From contig CM048751.1 of the NCBI GenBank assembly GCA_026315105.1, forward strand, positions 341,914,649 through 341,978,648: 64,000 nt of DNA. Direction: 5' to 3'. The notes below the pieces were generated by a model that searched no databases, was not told the DNA's origin, and was given only the letters and a program-made list of their open reading frames with translations. Source of the stretch: Locusta migratoria. Taxonomy: Eukaryota > Arthropoda > Insecta > Orthoptera > Acrididae. This document shows, one piece after another, positions 62,601 to 63,329 of this stretch. The position numbers and the translations under genes are program-made. The first letter of the stretch is position 1; the number at the start of each line of letters is the position of its first letter.

Positions 62601-63322
62601 AATAATACAACACTGTCCAAATCTGCTTTAATTGGGTGAATGTTTGCCAAAGGAATTACTTCCAACCACTACTCTAAATGCATAAAAGGACACTTAACTG
62701 CTATATAAAATACAATAATAATTCATGTTATAATTCTGCAAATAAAAATACAACTTCAACTGACCTTTGGGCTTCTCTATCATCTTTTGGACTGTAATTA
62801 GCAAGAGAATCTAGAATGAAGACTTGACCCCACTCTGTACATTCATTAAGGGCTGTTAAGAGTTTGTTTATAGTCTGTGCATTCATTTCAATTAGTGGAG
62901 AGCCACTTGCACTGGCTTCATTTATTTCCGAGAGAGCAGCCACGGCATTTGCAACCACCTAGAGTATTAGGTAAAATTACATTATGTCTATATTTCCATT
63001 CAAGTATTTCTGAATAAATAATTTAGACTTTTAGCTATGTCTACAGATTGAAAATGTATTGACAGACTATCCTTACCATAGGATTTGAGTCAGAAAGAAG
63101 ATCTTTCAGTTGATCAAGAAATCCTTGATCTTCAACCAACTGGGCATTGATATCATACAGCTTGGCAACACACACAGCAGCAGTTTTTCTGACATACGGA
63201 TCTTCATCTTTGAGACACTTTCGCAAAGGTTCACAAAGATATTCAGTTATCTTGTCTACTCTGATACAGCCCATTGTACGAACTGCCAGTGCACGGATTA
63301 AAGGATTTGGATCTTCACAATC
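903..63322 (-). CDS. Bap: Beta-adaptin of AP-1/AP-2 clathrin adaptor, 15 exons, 5' end missing
   Basis: This is the large beta subunit of the heterotetrameric clathrin adaptors, acting at the trans-Golgi/endosome (AP-1) and plasma membrane (AP-2). Insects usually have one beta gene serving both complexes. Fifteen minus-strand exons with GT-AG borders join in frame to 842 residues plus stop, and order and sequence match vertebrate AP1B1/AP2B1 as I know them. By family numbering they cover about residue 94 to 935. The ~93 N-terminal residues, start codon and promoter lie beyond the right edge. The layout is alpha-solenoid trunk (to ~590), Ala/Pro/Ser-rich hinge with a clathrin-box-like LLSMD, then a two-part appendage. 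No exon contains a frameshift or stop, so the gene looks functional despite introns up to 18.6 kb full of transposons. The symbol follows Drosophila usage; a separate AP1B1- or AP2B1-type name is equally possible. Confidence 0.95.
1567..1617. repeat. (CTA)n-(ATA)n microsatellite
   Basis: About nine ACT/CTA triplets pass directly into seven AAT triplets. It lies in the last Bap intron. Confidence 0.95.
1719..1784. repeat. Perfect 25-bp inverted repeat (hairpin)
   Basis: The arm at 1719-1743 is the exact reverse complement of 1760-1784, with a 16-base spacer. The arms are AT-rich with AAGCTT in the middle. It lies in the terminal Bap intron, and no transposase is attached. It may be a small foldback or MITE remnant. 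Confidence 0.9.
2749..4760 (-). pseudogene. hAT transposase, BED-finger type, broken
   Basis: Reading minus, the N-terminal part shows a BED-finger-like run (HGGKDDC.CHI, around 4540-4600). It is followed by SMDGSTDFNA and KQYPIVV (around 4150-4240) of the RNase H-like core, and then by the C-terminal hAT dimerisation domain at 3045-2749 (KYPALSKLMLAVFLVPHSNA, then KVERIFSVIHKN). Several frameshifts and stops lie between these, so it is dead. It resembles the KIAA1586/ZMYM6-like hAT transposases. It sits in the Bap intron 978-6625. I could not define its terminal inverted repeats or 8-bp duplication. Confidence 0.75.
4770..5825. other. Intronic sequence without recognised feature
   Basis: AT-rich intron, possibly containing the 5' end of the hAT element. 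No coding similarity was recognised. A CpG-containing stretch around 5440-5530 is more GC-rich than its surroundings. Confidence 0.4.
5841..6061. mobile_element. Composite inverted SINE-like element with 13-bp target duplication
   Basis: Flanked by perfect copies of CTGTTTACTACTA (5828-5840 and 6062-6074). The left ~155 bases read, on the minus strand, as a tRNA-derived unit with a B box (GGTTCGAGTCC). The last ~60 bases repeat the B-box side in the opposite direction (GATTCGAGTCCCAGTTCTGG near 6002). Both ends start with TGAAACTT when read inward. The clean duplication shows the composite moved as one unit. It is related to the copy at 21396-21642. Confidence 0.8.
6626..6780 (-). CDS. Bap: Bap exon: appendage platform, residues ~860-911
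   Basis: Acceptor ttctcag; AT completes Asp, then AVVQKMQQNNVFTIAKRNVE, GQDMLYQSLKLTNGIWVLNE and LKIQPGNPNIT before donor gtaagt. This is the platform subdomain that binds accessory endocytic proteins through a hydrophobic pocket, here including LTNGIW. Confidence 0.96.
6880..7051 (-). CDS. Bap: Bap exon: appendage residues ~803-860
   Basis: Acceptor ttgccag, then VAIKNNIDVFYFACLVPMNV, FFTEDGQMDKRVFLATWKDI and so on to CNA plus one base of a split Asp codon. Donor gtaagc. It joins the sandwich and platform subdomains of the ear. The following 99-bp intron happens to be open in frame, so a single-ORF call would wrongly translate it. Confidence 0.96.
7900..9020 (-). pseudogene. Tc1-like transposase, heavily decayed
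   Basis: In shifting minus-strand frames the order of a Tc1 transposase can be followed. First come an N-terminal helix-turn-helix region (GL-SVTAEQQ-like, ~8790) and a central part ending in a DESRF-like motif followed by CLKKRLHFGLP (~8480). Then comes the C-terminal block similar to LLPWPG-SPGLSPFENVWDIL (~8200-8160), which contains the position of the third catalytic acid. Many stops and frameshifts are present. Terminal repeats were not identified. Confidence 0.6.
9650..9779 (-). CDS. Bap: Bap exon: appendage residues ~759-802
   Basis: Acceptor ttacag, C completes Ser, then FGLTPSAQLQVMTPLPPGMS, HESSLPLATTGAVQRMEPLN and NLQ before donor gtataa. It corresponds to the second half of the immunoglobulin-like sandwich subdomain of the ear. 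It is flanked by introns of 11.1 kb and 2.6 kb. Confidence 0.94.
10838..11034 (-). mobile_element. tRNA-derived SINE with 14-bp target duplication
   Basis: Perfect direct repeats GATAAATATAATGT flank it (10824-10837 and 11035-11048). Reading minus, it opens with a tRNA-like head: an A-box-like TGGCCGAGGAGACTGAGGCG followed by B box GGTTCGAATCC, the layout of a class II (Leu/Ser-like) tRNA. The tail has the phrase GGGACTGATGACC. This is a SINE family I recall as very common in locust genomes. A second copy is at 55778-55998. Confidence 0.9.
11050..13030. other. Intronic sequence without confident feature
   Basis: No coding similarity or clean repeat boundary seen. A T-run at ~12760-12776 may mark the tail of an inserted element. 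The segment just before 13040 may include the 5' part of the Tigger element that follows. Confidence 0.4.
13040..13697 (+). pseudogene. Tigger/pogo-type (Tc1-mariner superfamily) transposase fragment
   Basis: Plus-strand frames carry a CENP-B/pogo-type transposase. KKRKWKKSVL-like and SKQKAMKISTYAVLDEAMLQ belong to the DNA-binding half. Then comes the first catalytic region (HNADET, near 13455) followed at once by a stop. After that LPTKTLAFEAELSTPGCKSS, KERINVLC, then IGKAKKPRHFKGKEM and FLQKGAWM. At least three frame changes occur, so it is dead. It stops abruptly near 13697, where LINE sequence begins in the opposite orientation. The downstream catalytic acids are missing. Confidence 0.8.
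13697..17300 (-). pseudogene. Degenerate gag-EN-RT LINE, truncated in the RT
   Basis: Reading minus from right to left: gag-like ORF1 with zinc-knuckle-type cysteines (RCFKCWKFGYISSRC and CVNCGQHH, ~16270-16100). Then an AP endonuclease (LGDLNTHNPIWGG ~15160 and SDHFPIIL ~14975), and the RT entry (LKPGKNSYELDSYRPISLTN ~14060). Finally FFFDLSKAYDTTWRHRILNM (~13800). The RT active site and everything 3' are missing, cut off at the Tigger junction. A ~100-bp (CT)n-C(n) expansion interrupts the RT between the motifs at 14210 and 14075. The layout is the same as the nearly intact LINE at 35289-41209, so they are probably related. The right (5') boundary is uncertain. Confidence 0.75.
14088..14186. 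repeat. (CT)n with terminal C run inside LINE RT
   Basis: Interrupted CT dinucleotides with CCCCTCCC breaks, ending in about 18 C. It replaces a few residues of the RT just before the VPVLKPGK motif. Confidence 0.95.
17547..17639. repeat. (GA)n microsatellite
   Basis: Nearly pure GA repeat with occasional GAGG interruptions, immediately upstream of the first copy of a three-copy dispersed repeat. Confidence 0.95.
17640..17870 (+). repeat. Dispersed repeat, copy 1
   Basis: Starts GGGTAGG-AAGTGATCTGGGG and runs through CAGTTACTTCCAGTGGCAGA to a G run. It is clearly the same sequence as 20153-20368, with a shorter piece at 21805-21890. No coding content or terminal repeats are visible, and I do not recognise the family. 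Confidence 0.8.
18283..18360. repeat. (GT)n followed by G run
   Basis: About 27 GT units directly followed by about 24 G. Confidence 0.97.
18620..18960 (-). mobile_element. LINE 3' fragment, decayed
   Basis: Reading minus, the stretch matches in outline the segment after the KYLGVTL motif of the LINE copies at 31234-32085 and 58668-59300 (GGAGAATTTTGAGAAGAT near 18690; GGGAGAATTTTGGGAAGATG at 31587). It is heavily diverged. Confidence 0.45.
19023..19879 (+). mobile_element. Non-autonomous Helitron
   Basis: Begins with TC (TCTAATATATAAAGCAGAG) after an A and ends with CTAG before a T, the expected A/T insertion site. A short hairpin (CCTGG-gcagtg-CCGGG, 19853-19868) lies about 8 bases before the CTAG end. 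It is 857 bp with no coding capacity. Start, end, hairpin and insertion site together fit a rolling-circle element. Confidence 0.65.
20153..20368 (+). repeat. Dispersed repeat, copy 2
   Basis: Second copy of the 17640-17870 sequence (GTAAGTGATCTGGGGTATAC, CAGTTACTTCCAGTGGCAGA, then GCATCATGGTGTAGGCTTCT). It is followed by a C-rich run at ~20396-20412. Confidence 0.8.
20925..21011 (-). CDS. Bap: Bap exon: appendage sandwich subdomain, residues ~730-759
   Basis: An 87-bp exon between acceptor tttcag and donor gtgtgt encoding NGQIQMDFTFTNRAMQPMAG FAIQLNKN with split codons at both ends. Human counterpart: VGSISMDLQLTNKALQVMTDFAIQFNRN (only its order is compared here). Phases agree with both neighbours. 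Confidence 0.93.
21396..21642 (+). mobile_element. tRNA-like SINE family member
   Basis: Contains a tRNA-like core (GGGATAGCACAGTCGGTAGT and B box GGTTTGAGTCC) followed by TCTGCCAGGAAGTTTCATAT and CTCCGCTGCAGAGTGA. This is a unit I recall as abundant in locust genomes. It is in the plus orientation; no clear target duplication was found. It is related to 5841-6061. Confidence 0.75.
21805..21890 (+). repeat. Dispersed repeat, copy 3 (partial)
   Basis: AGTTATCTGGGGTTTACCTAC followed by CACTGTAAGCAGTTACTTCT matches the left half of the copies at 17640 and 20153. Confidence 0.65.
21900..22475 (+). pseudogene. Penelope-like element C-terminal fragment (GIY-YIG endonuclease tail)
   Basis: Plus-strand frames give YKITCENRNF, then YIRQTGRNFMNRSREHIRTT of a GIY-YIG nuclease. 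After that come KTLKLLHKIPK and ELEIYIHTEAFPNDILNDHN, typical of the C-terminal end of Penelope-like proteins. Frameshifts are present. The 3' part seems to continue past the insertion at 22886-26170, where 26235-26290 carries a PLE-type terminal phrase GGCCTAAGGCCGAAAC. Confidence 0.65.
23520..24799 (-). pseudogene. PLE left arm: RT and GIY-YIG nuclease, broken
   Basis: Minus frames read LVTVDDTSLYINIPH (around 24690), then HPCEFKPDTSFLITLTNFVL, GTQMAPSYANLFMDHLEESF and FRFIDGIFMIW, TFLDVNLHLTD, then a nuclease-like part near 23600. The block of RT motifs is typical of Penelope-like elements. Frame changes occur at several points, and the second catalytic Asp of the active site is Gly. Confidence 0.7.
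24609..25915 (+). pseudogene. PLE right arm: RT and GIY-YIG nuclease, broken
   Basis: Plus frames read LVTVDATSLYTNIPYAHSLA, HPCEFKPDTSFLITLTNFVL and TATFPLRGKF, then IDG at 25026-25034. The C-terminal part is open from 25532 to 25915: RPPNLHNILVYPYAIP, GSYPCERPHCKTCPIHPP, then VIYILCCHHCTAFYIGMTTN and a following RMNNHH of the GIY-YIG nuclease. The central part is frameshifted. Confidence 0.75.
26042..26116. repeat. (GA)n microsatellite in PLE right arm
   Basis: About 36 GA units just inside the right terminus of the palindrome. The left arm has no equivalent. Confidence 0.97.
26466..26671 (-). CDS. Bap: Bap exon: hinge to appendage start, residues ~662-730
   Basis: Acceptor tttcag, then LGGDVTNNAAPAATTAAASA (Ala-rich linker) and TGLLGDIFGF, followed by the appendage entry PPKANWLPAEKGKGLDIWGT FSR and two bases of a split Arg. 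Donor gtgatt. It matches human SYVAPKAVWLPAMKAKGLEI. The poly-Ala linker is a lineage-variable part of the hinge. Confidence 0.94.
26964..27120 (-). mobile_element. LINE 3' terminus, minus orientation
   Basis: Reading minus it ends GGTACCCTCCGCCACACACG, then GCAGAGTATGTATATAAA, the same 3' end as the LINE copies at 31234-32085 and 58668-59300. It lies in the 1.4-kb Bap intron. Confidence 0.75.
28041..28233 (-). CDS. Bap: Bap exon: hinge with clathrin-box-like motif, residues ~597-661
   Basis: Acceptor tttag and A completes the split Arg. The exon encodes the flexible hinge: Ser/Thr/Pro-rich, with LIGDLLSMDIS, whose LLSMD fits the clathrin-box pattern (human: LLNLD). It ends in VDLLGGGLDSL, the conserved hinge/ear boundary motif, before donor gtaagc. 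Clathrin binding is inferred from the family and the motif only. Confidence 0.93.
28830..28950 (+). repeat. PLE-type terminal repeat with CTGATGA...GAAA motif
   Basis: CTGATGAAGGCCATGGCTGA AAATTTAAG, then GTCAGCAGCTCAGAGA, CTCTTTACAGTGAGTTG. It is one of several copies (also 47690-47825 minus, 48060-48150 plus, 60405-60500 plus, 62138-62230 plus, 44550-44650 plus diverged, 28975-29140 minus diverged). These share their layout with the ends of the PLE palindrome at 22886-26170. Confidence 0.7.
29277..29855 (-). repeat. Gypsy 3' LTR, 579 bp, uninterrupted
   Basis: Aligns along its length with the split right LTR: GGCAAACCACCAGTACATGACA at its right end versus the equivalent at 44144-44165, and TGTTGTGTCTTGCC versus TGCTATATCTCGCC at the other end. 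The many differences show the insertion is not recent. Confidence 0.88.
29712..31233 (-). pseudogene. Gypsy integrase, frameshifted
   Basis: Reading minus: the zinc-binding H-H-C-C region (LLHHGHWGVMLTKRLACQHV, then CPSCQ; 30930-30820) is followed by the catalytic core with VTDNGAQFTS (~30570) and, in another frame, HPASNGLAERF (~30490), which holds the catalytic Glu. The C-terminal tail (VTKLLGGAMVEVLLSDGSL) runs into the 3' LTR. At least two frame changes separate these blocks. Integrase catalyses insertion of the cDNA; this copy cannot make a full protein. Confidence 0.8.
31234..32085 (+). mobile_element. 5'-truncated LINE inserted in Gypsy pol
   Basis: The plus strand encodes the second half of a LINE RT: LRLFAHDAVVYG (active-site region, one D replaced by H), DLDKISSWWEDWQLALNVEK, FKYLGVTLQSDMKWNEHVRT and MLRQLNWGLLEERRR. 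The 3' end is GTACCCTCCGCCACGCACC then GTATGTATGTAGATGTA. It splits the Gypsy RNase H from the integrase. I recall this as a CR1/Jockey-like family common in orthopterans; the clade was not verified. Confidence 0.75.
32083..33876 (-). pseudogene. Gypsy protease-RT-RNase H, broken, RT active site YLDG
   Basis: Reading minus: protease-like HVDTS (~33585), RT entry AWPIPFALCDKLQAELKCLQ and DKPDGSIRLC (33100-33030), the RT active site at 32897-32886 as YLDG instead of YLDD, then thumb and connection (QSILGYLNYYRKFIPHAS) and RNase H (VADASDYGVGAVL; YGQIEKEALAIVFALKMLDD). NADLLSRLPL closes the RNase H at the LINE junction. Frame breaks occur near 33480, 33030-32733 and 32390. The lost second Asp would abolish polymerase activity. 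Confidence 0.82.
33900..34555 (-). pseudogene. Gypsy gag remnant
   Basis: An ATG at 34555, 55 bases after the 5' LTR, opens a frame (MYGQPVTTTSDVSPQILLLW) of 70 residues that fits the position of gag. Further minus-strand frames to ~33900 look like gag (CLKNQGQSYREWIATLQG-like around 34090). Frameshifts are several, and I could not define a zinc knuckle with confidence. Confidence 0.55.
34863..35295. repeat. Inner inverted repeat with (AC)n/(GT)n ends
   Basis: The arms 34863-35060 and about 35137-35289 are inverted copies (GAGCCATTCCAATCCCGGGA at 35010 against TCCCGGGATTGGAATGGCTC at 35166), with a spacer around 35097. A long RNA across it would form a strong hairpin. Confidence 0.88.
35464..39141 (-). 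pseudogene. LINE ORF2, EN-RT-RNase H, single internal TAG
   Basis: From ATG 39141 (MALLQWNIRGIRSNREELKL) 1225 codons run in one frame to 35464, broken only by TAG at 37560-37558 (codon 528), where a Trp TGG would fit. The AP endonuclease keeps VCLQETKL, VGDFNAHHPLWG and SDHFPCII. RT keeps PIPKPGKDKHLPSSYRPISL, FFDLEKAYDTCWR, GVPQGSVLSVALFAIAIN and the active site FVDD (~37146). RNase H keeps YTDGSKS, AELFALHQAV, CSDSLSAL and PGHVGVPGNEAAD, all four catalytic acids. A terminal CSC...H...C cluster follows. Upstream open frame to 39534 is only a shadow of ORF1. Confidence 0.92.
37558..37560 (-). other. In-frame TAG nonsense codon in LINE ORF2
   Basis: Between RT motifs 1 and 2, both sides in the same frame (39534 and 37476 are both multiples of 3 in position). 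It is the only lesion I found in 3.7 kb. Confidence 0.93.
39191..40681 (-). CDS. LINE ORF1, gag-like protein with zinc knuckles (496 aa)
   Basis: An intact frame starting at ATG 40681. The N-terminal third is basic and unstructured. The middle (residues ~95-205) resembles the RNA-binding part of LINE gag proteins (FNSVNPFVIQKGVDAI; VFMRSLDGLSDDDIRSY). Residues ~220-275 hold three cysteine knuckles: CYQCHRYNHTREHC, CVTCGRDAHEGDC, and CLNCNGDHAASSRDC. The C-terminal half is Ser/Pro/Lys-rich. Such proteins coat the LINE RNA. The stop at 39191 is 49 bases before the ORF2 start in another frame. Confidence 0.88.
   Translation of the reverse strand: MNNHLRRVSPRRGPPLGRSAPSETPVITGDTSAMTSFSSSLTLTQKRKIDSPQQKKTLPNLPKFLVVSRTDGKDFNSVNPFVIQKGVDAIAGPVKTCSRQRNGSLLLEVDSAFQAQKLIRTTLLHTFPVKVEAHRTLNSSRGVVFMRSLDGLSDDDIRSYMSDQGVTAVHRVMKKVDNQLTPTRTVFLTFDRVDLPSKVKAGYEVISVRPYIPNPTRCYQCHRYNHTREHCPHAAKCVTCGRDAHEGDCPPPSPHCLNCNGDHAASSRDCPVYKDEKIIQQIRVTEKVSTSAARKLLASRKPTVLPAGTYSKVLTSPRPTKDSSTQTCDFTFADTVVRSASPKIARSTSPLPPAASKVQSSSTSSKPRAPKQDARTLKKEPVREDFLRSQASQPSTASSRRHSSRRADKKKSSSPSPPRRDPSVAPSNSCRPRPSSVSPGRSVCRAPGPLPAVETAPPDQLGEVAGASVEPMDHDPLPLDSDSSAPSKSGPQRPSR
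41210..41281. repeat. (GT)n microsatellite at LINE 5' border
   Basis: About 36 GT units with one TATG break. It is the outer half of the foldback element's GT tract; the inner half is at 35266-35288. Confidence 0.95.
41387..43799. repeat. 14-bp minisatellite, ~171 units, inside Gypsy LTR
   Basis: Unit GTGAGAGAACAGCA, repeated with virtually no substitution. Five consecutive units at about 43445-43533 carry an extra GAGA (18 bp). 166 x 14 plus 5 x 18 equals 2414, one more than the span, because the last unit lacks its final base. The flanks are LTR sequence: CAAGCC on the left, and CTTGGAGATAGAGAGCTGGAT on the right. The uninterrupted LTR at 29277 has a single diverged version in this place (TGACAGTCTTGAGAAAACGG). 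Confidence 0.97.
44166..44700 (+). repeat. Diverged PLE-type terminal region
   Basis: Continues the sequence interrupted by the Gypsy element. Near 44550-44600 it has CTAATGGAAGCTATGGCAGA (a degraded form of CTGATGAAGGC...GAAA) and then GTGCCTGTTGGCAGCTCAGT. The inverse counterpart is at 28975-29276, left of the Gypsy element, so the Gypsy element probably landed inside an inverted PLE-like unit. Confidence 0.5.
44375..44427. repeat. (AC)n microsatellite
   Basis: About 26 AC units followed by TGTATGTACTGCATTCTAAG, leading into a PLE-type terminal repeat at 44500-44690. Confidence 0.95.
44700..45365. other. Intronic sequence without recognised feature
   Basis: AT-rich, no coding similarity or repeat boundary recognised. 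Confidence 0.4.
45370..46537. mobile_element. Pogo-like non-autonomous DNA transposon with TA duplication
   Basis: Ends CAGTAGAACCTCATTTTTAC on the left and, inverted, CAGTAAAATCTCATTTTTTC on the right, each next to a TA (45368-45369 and 46538-46539). Terminal CAGT and TA duplications are typical of pogo/Tigger elements. It is 1168 bp without a transposase frame. It contains a 54-bp tandem duplication (45390-45443, 45444-45497) and a 34-base A run at 46448-46481. Confidence 0.75.
46844..47115 (-). CDS. Bap: Bap exon: end of trunk and start of hinge, residues ~507-597
   Basis: Acceptor ttgtag, then VLSLATQDSDNPDLRDRGF, YWRLLSTDPAAAKEVVLAEK, and SVYHKPPNAFVEG. The last 15 or so residues enter the unstructured hinge. 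It ends two bases into a split Arg codon at donor gtttgt. The next intron is 18.6 kb. Confidence 0.97.
47191..47371 (-). CDS. Bap: Bap exon: trunk residues ~446-506
   Basis: Acceptor tctag, one G completing Arg, then [20 protein letters not shown], an ESFLEGFHDE segment, and LTAIVKLFLKRPTDTQELVQ Q before donor gtgtga. This is C-terminal trunk with the conserved [19 protein letters not shown] block. Confidence 0.95.
47690..48150. mobile_element. Short PLE-type element with inverted termini
   Basis: The left end (minus) reads CTGATGAAGGCCATAGCTGA AAATTTAAG, then GTCTGTCAGCAGCTCAGCAA GCCTCTTTACG. The right end (plus) repeats TTGTGTGAATGCGATTATCT and GTCAGCAGCTCAGCGAGCCT. An (AC)n tract (47828-47873) lies beside the left motif. 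Between them are about 190 bases of non-coding sequence. It is probably a non-autonomous relative of the PLE palindrome. Confidence 0.7.
48160..49020. other. Intronic sequence without recognised feature
   Basis: Part of the 1.7-kb Bap intron, AT-rich. No coding similarity seen. Confidence 0.4.
49037..49164 (-). CDS. Bap: Bap exon: trunk residues ~404-446
   Basis: Acceptor ttccag, then VNYVVQEAIVVIKDIFRKYP, NKYESIISTLCENLDTLDEP and EA, with two bases of a split Arg codon before gtaaga. An 80-bp intron separates it from the previous exon. Confidence 0.95.
49245..49371 (-). CDS. Bap: Bap exon: trunk residues ~361-403
   Basis: Acceptor ttatag, one base completing Glu, then [40 protein letters not shown] and TK before donor gtaaat. 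It is too short and split to stand out as an open frame, but it is a residue-for-residue match to the beta-adaptin family. Confidence 0.95.
49674..49861 (-). CDS. Bap: Bap exon: trunk residues ~299-361
   Basis: Acceptor tgacag, then VQYVALRNINLIVQKRPDIL, KVFFVKYNDPIYVKLEKLDI and ASQANIAQVLSELKE, ending with two bases of a split Glu codon before gtgagt. This is mid-trunk sequence, nearly identical to the vertebrate protein. It follows an 11-kb intron full of repeats. Confidence 0.96.
49880..50510. other. Intronic sequence without recognised feature
   Basis: Start of the 11-kb Bap intron. No repeat or coding similarity recognised. Confidence 0.4.
50519..50757 (+). mobile_element. Tc1-like element 5' end fragment
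   Basis: Starts TATGTGATCAAAAGTATCTG (terminal repeat style of Tc1-like elements) and continues with the non-coding leader TTGATGACAGCTTCAACTCT and TGGAAGGTTTCTTGGGGAAT. It breaks off near 50757 with no transposase body. Confidence 0.6.
53530..53795 (-). mobile_element. tRNA-Cys-like SINE inside the CR1-like LINE
   Basis: Minus strand from ~53785: GGTGTGGCGCAGGGGGATAGC (A box), CAGTCTGCAGTGCTG (Cys-type anticodon stem-loop), GGTCGCCGGTTCAAGCCCG (B box). The T stem is mismatched and the acceptor ends do not pair, so it is not a working tRNA. It interrupts the LINE endonuclease. Confidence 0.6.
54621..55019 (-). pseudogene. LINE ORF1 N-terminal fragment with coiled coil
   Basis: A 132-residue open frame. 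CKVCSMYRKIVEQEGKIRYL followed by QAELNSAREELTRLRGRR is a predicted coiled coil with an upstream Cys pair. A C run on the plus strand (54955-54970) gives a Gly run near the start. It is followed, after frame breaks, by the esterase-like part at ~54240-54150. I interpret it as ORF1 of the CR1-like LINE rather than a host gene. Confidence 0.6.
55489..55770. other. GC/TG-rich stretch, possibly PLE left arm
   Basis: Plus strand is G/T-rich, minus is C/A-rich like the 3' portion of PLE coding regions. Together with 56020-56380 it may be an inverted partner of 56690-57420. The evidence is weak. Confidence 0.3.
55778..55998 (-). mobile_element. tRNA-derived SINE with A tail and 9-bp duplication
   Basis: The poly(A) tail (T run 55778-55825 on plus) is followed by the same body as the SINE at 10838-11034: GGGACTGATAGCC phrase and B box GGTTCGAATCC. 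GGCAAAGTT flanks it on both sides (55769-55777 and 55999-56007). The long tail suggests a recent insertion. Confidence 0.9.
56690..57420 (+). pseudogene. Penelope-like element fragment 3
   Basis: Plus frames show FHCPPNLSNTLVHPYSQPLA, parallel to RPPNLHNILVYPYAIP of the PLE at 25540. They continue with a CPVLSSSSTTTVCSPSS-like stretch and then FPKLAFTIGKRQSHIF (57330-57390). It is preceded by a 31-base A run (56660-56690). Frames are broken. Confidence 0.55.
57420..58660. other. Unassigned repeat-like intronic sequence
   Basis: The C-rich plus strand continues the PLE-like composition to about 57950. The segment 58077-58510 contains TGTTGTGGCATCAC and AATAAAAGTTC and could be part of a retrotransposon LTR or 3' end, but no partner copy or duplication is present. 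Confidence 0.3.
58668..59300 (-). mobile_element. LINE 3' fragment, same family as 31234-32085
   Basis: Minus frames give VKYLDIALHSDKKWNKHIRT FVGKANGK, parallel to FKYLGVTLQSDMKWNEHVRT at 31490. The 3' end reads GCGGAGTATGTATTTAGATG. An internal A run is at 58904-58927. Confidence 0.7.
59310..60390. other. Intronic sequence without recognised feature
   Basis: No repeat or coding similarity recognised. Confidence 0.4.
60405..60510 (+). repeat. PLE-type terminal repeat copy
   Basis: TTTCTGATGAAGGCCGTGGT CAAAAATTCAAGTTGTGTGA, then GTGCCTGTCTGAGCTCAGCA and TTTATGGTGAGTTATG. It is the same layout as 28830-28950, with the GAAA changed to CAAAA. Confidence 0.65.
60900..61074 (-). CDS. Bap: Bap exon: trunk residues ~240-298
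   Basis: Acceptor ttgcag, then a C that completes the split Ser codon, then ICERITPRLAHANAAVVLSA and later KKLAPPLVTLLSSEPE before donor gtatgt. It matches the human SICERVTPRLSHANSAVVLSA segment of the trunk. It has no stop and is read only by joining across the introns on either side. Confidence 0.94.
61160..62000 (-). pseudogene. Mariner transposase remnant
   Basis: Minus frames show DKTWVHHYEPEGKRLS (61790-61750), corresponding to the DETW.HHY.PE.K catalytic block of mariner transposases. In the next frame come NGDTHLLQPRRNW and HPFAEK. A (GGA)n tract (61641-61682) interrupts it. It is broken throughout; ends were not defined. Confidence 0.6.
61641..61682. repeat. (GGA)n microsatellite
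   Basis: About thirteen GGA triplets inside the mariner remnant. Confidence 0.97.
62138..62240 (+). repeat. PLE-type terminal repeat copy
   Basis: CTGATGAAGGCTATGGCTGA AAATTTAAGTTGTGTGACTG, then GTGCCTGTCAGCAGCTAAGC GAGCCT and AGTGAGTTATTTATCC. Upstream CACAC could pair with the downstream GTGTG. Confidence 0.7.
62765..62958 (-). CDS. Bap: Bap exon: trunk residues ~176-240
   Basis: Starts VVANAVAALSEI directly after a tag acceptor, separated from the previous exon by a 118-bp intron. It ends in DDREAQ plus two bases of a split Ser codon before donor gtcagt. LLTALNECTEWGQ and ANYSPKDDREAQ are diagnostic beta-adaptin trunk sequence. Confidence 0.96.
63077..63322 (-). CDS. Bap: Bap exon: trunk residues ~94-175
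   Basis: 82 codons, phase 0 at both ends, from DCEDPNPLIRALAVRTMG to SDSNPM. The acceptor reads ccaccag and the donor gtaagg. This is the most conserved part of the beta-adaptin trunk: paired helices of ARM/HEAT type, with the RTMG and DPYVRKTAA signatures. The upstream exon is outside the window. Confidence 0.97.
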
Positions 63323-63329
63323 CTGGTGG

